Assembly: GCA_015521385.1 (NCBI GenBank)
Contig: WAOH01000084.1
Coordinates: 1-8,615, forward strand
Length of the DNA: 8,615 nucleotides
Source of the DNA: Thermoproteota archaeon
GTDB taxonomy: Archaea > Korarchaeota > Korarchaeia > Korarchaeales > Korarchaeaceae
Direction of reading: 5' to 3'
A program made the position numbers and the translations under genes. Shown piece after piece: positions 6,797 through 8,615 of this stretch (position 1 is the stretch's first letter; the number at the start of each line of letters is the position of its first letter). The notes beneath the pieces are model-generated. The model was not told the DNA's origin and searched no databases. It saw nothing but the letters and a program-made list of their open reading frames with translations.

Positions 6797-7740
6797 TCGG
6801 ATTCACCCATGAACCTGATGAAGGCCTCCTCCAAGCTCACATGCACGGGCGATGCCACCAGTATCTTAGCTCCCAGTTCCTCGGCCTTCTTCACGATCCT
6901 AGGGAGGTCCTTCCCGGCGTCCTCTACTATTAGGAGGTACCTCTCCCTCGAATCCTCCAAGACTGACTTAACTCCCGGTAGGGCGGTCGGGTCCAAGTGC
7001 CCCTCGAAGACTATCTCCACCAGATCTCCTCCTAACGCCCTCCTCTTTATCTCTCTGGGCGTACCCTCAGCTATGATTCTGCCCCTGTTCATCAATGCCA
7101 GCCTGTCGCAGTTCTCCGCCTCGTCCATGTAATGGGTCGTCACGAGTATGGTCTTCCCCTCCTTATTCAGCTCCCTGAAGTGCTCCCAGAACTTCCGCCT
7201 GAGGGGTGGATCCACTCCGGCGGTGGGCTCATCCAGAATCAGGAGAGCGGGATCGTGTACGAGGGCGGTCGCAAGTGCGAGCCTCTGCTTCATCCCGCCA
7301 CTGAGCTTTCCGGCCAACCTCCTCCTGAACTCCCACAAGTAAAACCTCTCAAGCAGCTCCCTGACTCTCTCTCTGAGTAGAGATCCGGTTAGTCCTTGGA
7401 GGCGTCCGTACAGCCTTATATTCTCCTCCACCGTGAGATCCTCGTACAGGCTGAACTTCTGGGGCATGTACCCTATGTACTTCAGAACTTTCTTCCTCTC
7501 CTTGGCTACATCTATACCGAAGACCTTCACGTAACCCTCCGACGGTTTTATGACCCCGGTGATCATCCTTATGGTCGTGGTCTTCCCAGCCCCATTCGGT
7601 CCCAAGAGACCGAAGTTCTCCCCCCGCCTTATCTCCAAGTTTATGTGATCGACGGCGACGAATTTGCCGAATCTCTTGGTTAGGTCCTTGGCCTCCACTG
7701 CCAGCTCTGGCTGCTCCTCCAGCCTGCGGGCCTCTAGCAT
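6793..7740 (-). CDS. ABC transporter ATP-binding protein (ABC-2 exporter type)
   Basis: This is a 315-residue cytoplasmic ATPase that drives the permease encoded directly downstream. In order it has an A-loop region (LTKRFGKFVAVD), Walker A GPNGAGKT (47-54), a Q-loop Gln94 in YMPQKFSLYEDLTV, signature LSGGMKQ (146-152), Walker B LLILDEP (166-172) with Glu171, a D-loop (GVDP), and a switch His203 in VTTHYMDEAE. All catalytic residues are present. The C-terminal 90 residues (GDLVEIVFEG to the end) resemble the accessory domain of DrrA/CcmA-type ATPases (COG1131). The ATG at 7740 is preceded by AGGTGA (7746-7751) with a 5-base spacer; the GTG at 7749 lies inside that site and would add three residues. 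It is the first gene of a three-gene operon and the stop overlaps the permease start by 4 bases. Confidence 0.95.
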   Translation of the reverse strand: MLEARRLEEQPELAVEAKDLTKRFGKFVAVDHINLEIRRGENFGLLGPNGAGKTTTIRMITGVIKPSEGYVKVFGIDVAKERKKVLKYIGYMPQKFSLYEDLTVEENIRLYGRLQGLTGSLLRERVRELLERFYLWEFRRRLAGKLSGGMKQRLALATALVHDPALLILDEPTAGVDPPLRRKFWEHFRELNKEGKTILVTTHYMDEAENCDRLALMNRGRIIAEGTPREIKRRALGGDLVEIVFEGHLDPTALPGVKSVLEDSRERYLLIVEDAGKDLPRIVKKAEELGAKILVASPVHVSLEEAFIRFMGESE

Positions 7741-7762
7741 CGGGGTCACCTACACTTCACAG

Positions 7763-7788
7763 GTATAAAATTACATAATTTGAAATAA
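7763..7788. promoter_or_regulatory. AT-rich core promoter of the divergent region
   Basis: This tract is the most AT-rich stretch between the divergent operons. On the minus strand it contains ATTTTATA (about 7764-7771), which would start transcription almost at the ATPase ATG, and TTATTTCAAATTAT farther upstream, which would leave a short leader with a ribosome binding site. On the plus strand GGTATAAAATTA could also act, giving the rightward operon a leader of about 70 bases. The sequence alone does not decide between them. Confidence 0.5.
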
Positions 7789-7795
7789 CTCTTGG

Positions 7796-7855
7796 TGGTC
7801 GCTAATGGTCACATTTTGGTCACGGATTCGCGATCACCTTATAGGCCTTGGTCAG
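7796..7855. repeat. Helically phased TGGTC repeats in the divergent promoter
   Basis: TGGTCGC (7796-7802), TGGTCAC (7806-7812), TGGTCAC (7817-7823) and TGGTCAG (7849-7855) are direct repeats. Their offsets of 0, 10, 21 and 53 bases are close to whole turns of B-DNA, so all copies would face the same side of the helix. They lie between the AT-rich core and the start of the rightward operon. This is suggestive of binding sites for a regulator, but no protein is known. Confidence 0.4.
7836..7844 (+). promoter_or_regulatory. Possible TATA box of the small helical-protein operon
   Basis: ACCTTATAG ends about 21 bases before the earliest candidate start codon (TTG 7865) and would start transcription around 7865-7868. 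The mRNA would then be leaderless or nearly so. The element is short and GC-flanked, so it is a weak call. Confidence 0.35.
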
Positions 7856-7870
7856 GAGTAAGAATTGGTG

Positions 7871-8197
7871 ATGGGAATGGATGAGGAGAAGGATGTCGTG
7901 AAAGTCAGGAAGGAATCCTCTATTGACGAGGATGTGGAGGAGCTCAGGGAGGTATTCTCGGTCCTCAGGAGCGAGGTTCCTGGCCTGATAAGGGGCCTGA
8001 TCGAGCCCCTTAAGGAGTTAATGGACCTGACCTACAACCCCGAGAGAGCGAGGGAGAGGGCCAAGGCCATAGCCTCCTTCTACAAGGAGCTCGTGGATCA
8101 GGGCATACCTGAGGACTTAGCCCTGAAGATCACCAAGGAGCACTTCATCAATCCCATGTCCGTGATCAGGTCCGTCATGAAAGGGGAAGAGGATTGA
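7871..8197 (+). CDS. Small acidic helical protein, unknown function
   Basis: I do not recognise this 108-residue protein beyond a general archaeal look. Residues 1-30 are highly charged and probably disordered. An amphipathic segment follows (VFSVLRSEVPGLIRGLIEPLKELMD, about 28-52), then a YNPERARERAKAIASFYKEL helix (55-74) and a helix-turn-helix-like end with GIPEDLALKIT (78-88). It has no signal peptide, no membrane helix and no cysteine. Start choice is open: TTG 7865, GTG 7868, ATG 7871 and ATG 7877 are all in frame. AGGAG at 7854-7858 fits the earlier ones, while GGTGAT at 7867-7872 fits ATG 7877. It is the first gene of a rightward operon and its stop overlaps the next start (TTGA). Residues 69-88 resemble residues 41-60 of the next protein, suggesting related folds or interaction with a common partner. 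Confidence 0.8.
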   Translation: MGMDEEKDVVKVRKESSIDEDVEELREVFSVLRSEVPGLIRGLIEPLKELMDLTYNPERARERAKAIASFYKELVDQGIPEDLALKITKEHFINPMSVIRSVMKGEED

Positions 8198-8451
8198 GAC
8201 GCCTCAGGGCCGCGAAGGAGCTCGTGCTGCTGATGGGATCGCTGTCACTGCAGGCCCTGAGGGCTCTCTACCTCTTGGGAGTCTACAAGGTGAAGAAGAA
8301 CCTAGCTAGGAGGTCAGCGCTGAAGGAGCTCAGATCATCGGGTCTCAGCGAGGAAGTTTGCCAGGAACTCTTGGATATAATCGTTCCCGACATAGGAGGA
8401 GTTGTAGAATGGGGGAACTCGATGAGATCAAAGAGTTGCTGTTCAGAATAA
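8194..8451 (+). CDS. Small basic protein with hydrophobic N-terminal helix, unknown function
   Basis: I do not recognise this 85-residue protein. Residues 9-31 (from ELVLLMGSLS to LYLLGVY) form a hydrophobic, Leu-rich helix that could sit in or on the membrane or pack against a partner. A basic stretch (KVKKNLARR, 32-40) follows. Residues 41-66 carry KELRSSGLSEEVCQELLDII, which parallels the end of the preceding protein. The TTG start overlaps the previous stop by 4 bases (TTGA) and is preceded by AAGGGGAAGAGGA, so translational coupling is likely. ATG 8233 is an alternative but would remove half of the hydrophobic helix. The last 14 codons (ending SKSCCSE) overlap the next gene in another frame and may not be conserved. 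Confidence 0.72.
   Translation: MRRLRAAKELVLLMGSLSLQALRALYLLGVYKVKKNLARRSALKELRSSGLSEEVCQELLDIIVPDIGGVVEWGNSMRSKSCCSE
8394..8400 (+). promoter_or_regulatory. Ribosome binding site of the third operon gene
   Basis: AGGAGGA lies 8 bases before ATG 8409, within the preceding coding sequence. It is the strongest ribosome binding site on the right side of the window and fixes the start of the partial coiled-coil gene. Confidence 0.75.
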
Positions 8452-8615
8452 TAGAGAGGCTCGACAGGCTTGAGGACAGGATGGAATCGGCGGAAGCGGA
8501 TCTGAGGAGCTTGGAGATGTACAAGTCGCTCCTGAGGGCGTACGCCTCGATACTCGGGAGCGTCGCGAGGGTGGAGAGGATGGCCCAGCTGGTGACGGAC
8601 GACATAGATAAGAGC
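8409..8615 (+). CDS. Coiled-coil protein, 3' end outside the window
   Basis: Only the first 69 codons are visible and no stop is reached. The frame begins MGELDEIKELLFRIIERLDRL and continues as an almost uninterrupted heptad pattern of Leu/Ile with charged residues (about 4-36), then LRSLEMYKSLLRAYASILGSVA and a further helix with RVERMAQLV. Pro is absent. The protein is likely a cytoplasmic, oligomerising or partner-binding coiled coil; nothing shows a catalytic function. It starts inside the previous gene (43-base out-of-frame overlap) behind a strong ribosome binding site. With the two upstream genes it forms an operon of three small helical proteins, which could be subunits of one complex. 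I infer this from layout only. Confidence 0.8.
   Translation, partial: MGELDEIKELLFRIIERLDRLEDRMESAEADLRSLEMYKSLLRAYASILGSVARVERMAQLVTDDIDKS

Noticed and set aside
8345..8605. 86-codon minus-strand frame at the right edge
   Set aside because: It is antisense to two genes with good ribosome binding sites and coupling. The Ser/Leu-rich translation is what the reverse of coiled-coil codons gives.
1..8615. CRISPR arrays, insertion sequences, tRNA or rRNA genes
   Set aside because: I saw no regularly spaced repeats, transposase motifs, terminal inverted repeats of mobile elements, or tRNA T-loop (GGTTCRA) signatures in a cloverleaf context.

Overview
The window looks like part of the chromosome of a thermophilic archaeon. 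The evidence is a canonical archaeal histone, the alpha subunit of an ADP-forming acyl-CoA synthetase, BRE/TATA-type promoters with short or absent leaders, GGAGGTGA-type ribosome binding sites, and heavy use of AGG/AGA (Arg) and ATA (Ile) codons. A Korarchaeota or other TACK-like origin is my guess from this gene set; nothing in the window proves it. I see no rRNA, tRNA, CRISPR array, transposase or phage gene, and gene density is about 95%.

Left part (1-1614): a leftward pair consists of kptA (RNA 2'-phosphotransferase) followed by the N-terminal two thirds of an Ntn-type isoaspartyl peptidase/asparaginase. They are coupled through a 4-base start/stop overlap, and the second gene runs off the left edge. 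Divergent from them, across about 190 bp, is a histone gene whose TATA box lies about 25 bp before its ATG, so its mRNA is probably leaderless. A T-rich terminator follows.

Centre (1745-7740): a rightward acyl-CoA synthetase alpha subunit has no adjacent beta subunit. It meets tail-to-tail, with a 20-bp overlap, a leftward three-gene operon. That operon encodes an ABC ATPase, an ABC-2 membrane permease and a protein of about 830 residues. The large protein has a signal peptide, about seven tandem Ig-like (CARDB/NEW3-like, COG1361 type) domains and a C-terminal membrane anchor. The three genes are tightly overlapped (4 and 1 bases) and look like one export or envelope machine with an unknown substrate.

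Right part (7741-8615): a divergent promoter region of about 130 bp carries an AT-rich core and copies of TGGTC(A/G) spaced in multiples of about one DNA helical turn. A rightward operon of three small helical proteins of unknown function follows. The first two share a motif, KEL-x3-G-[IL]-x-E. The third, cut by the right edge, is a predicted coiled coil. This operon and the Ig-domain ABC system are the least explained parts of the window.
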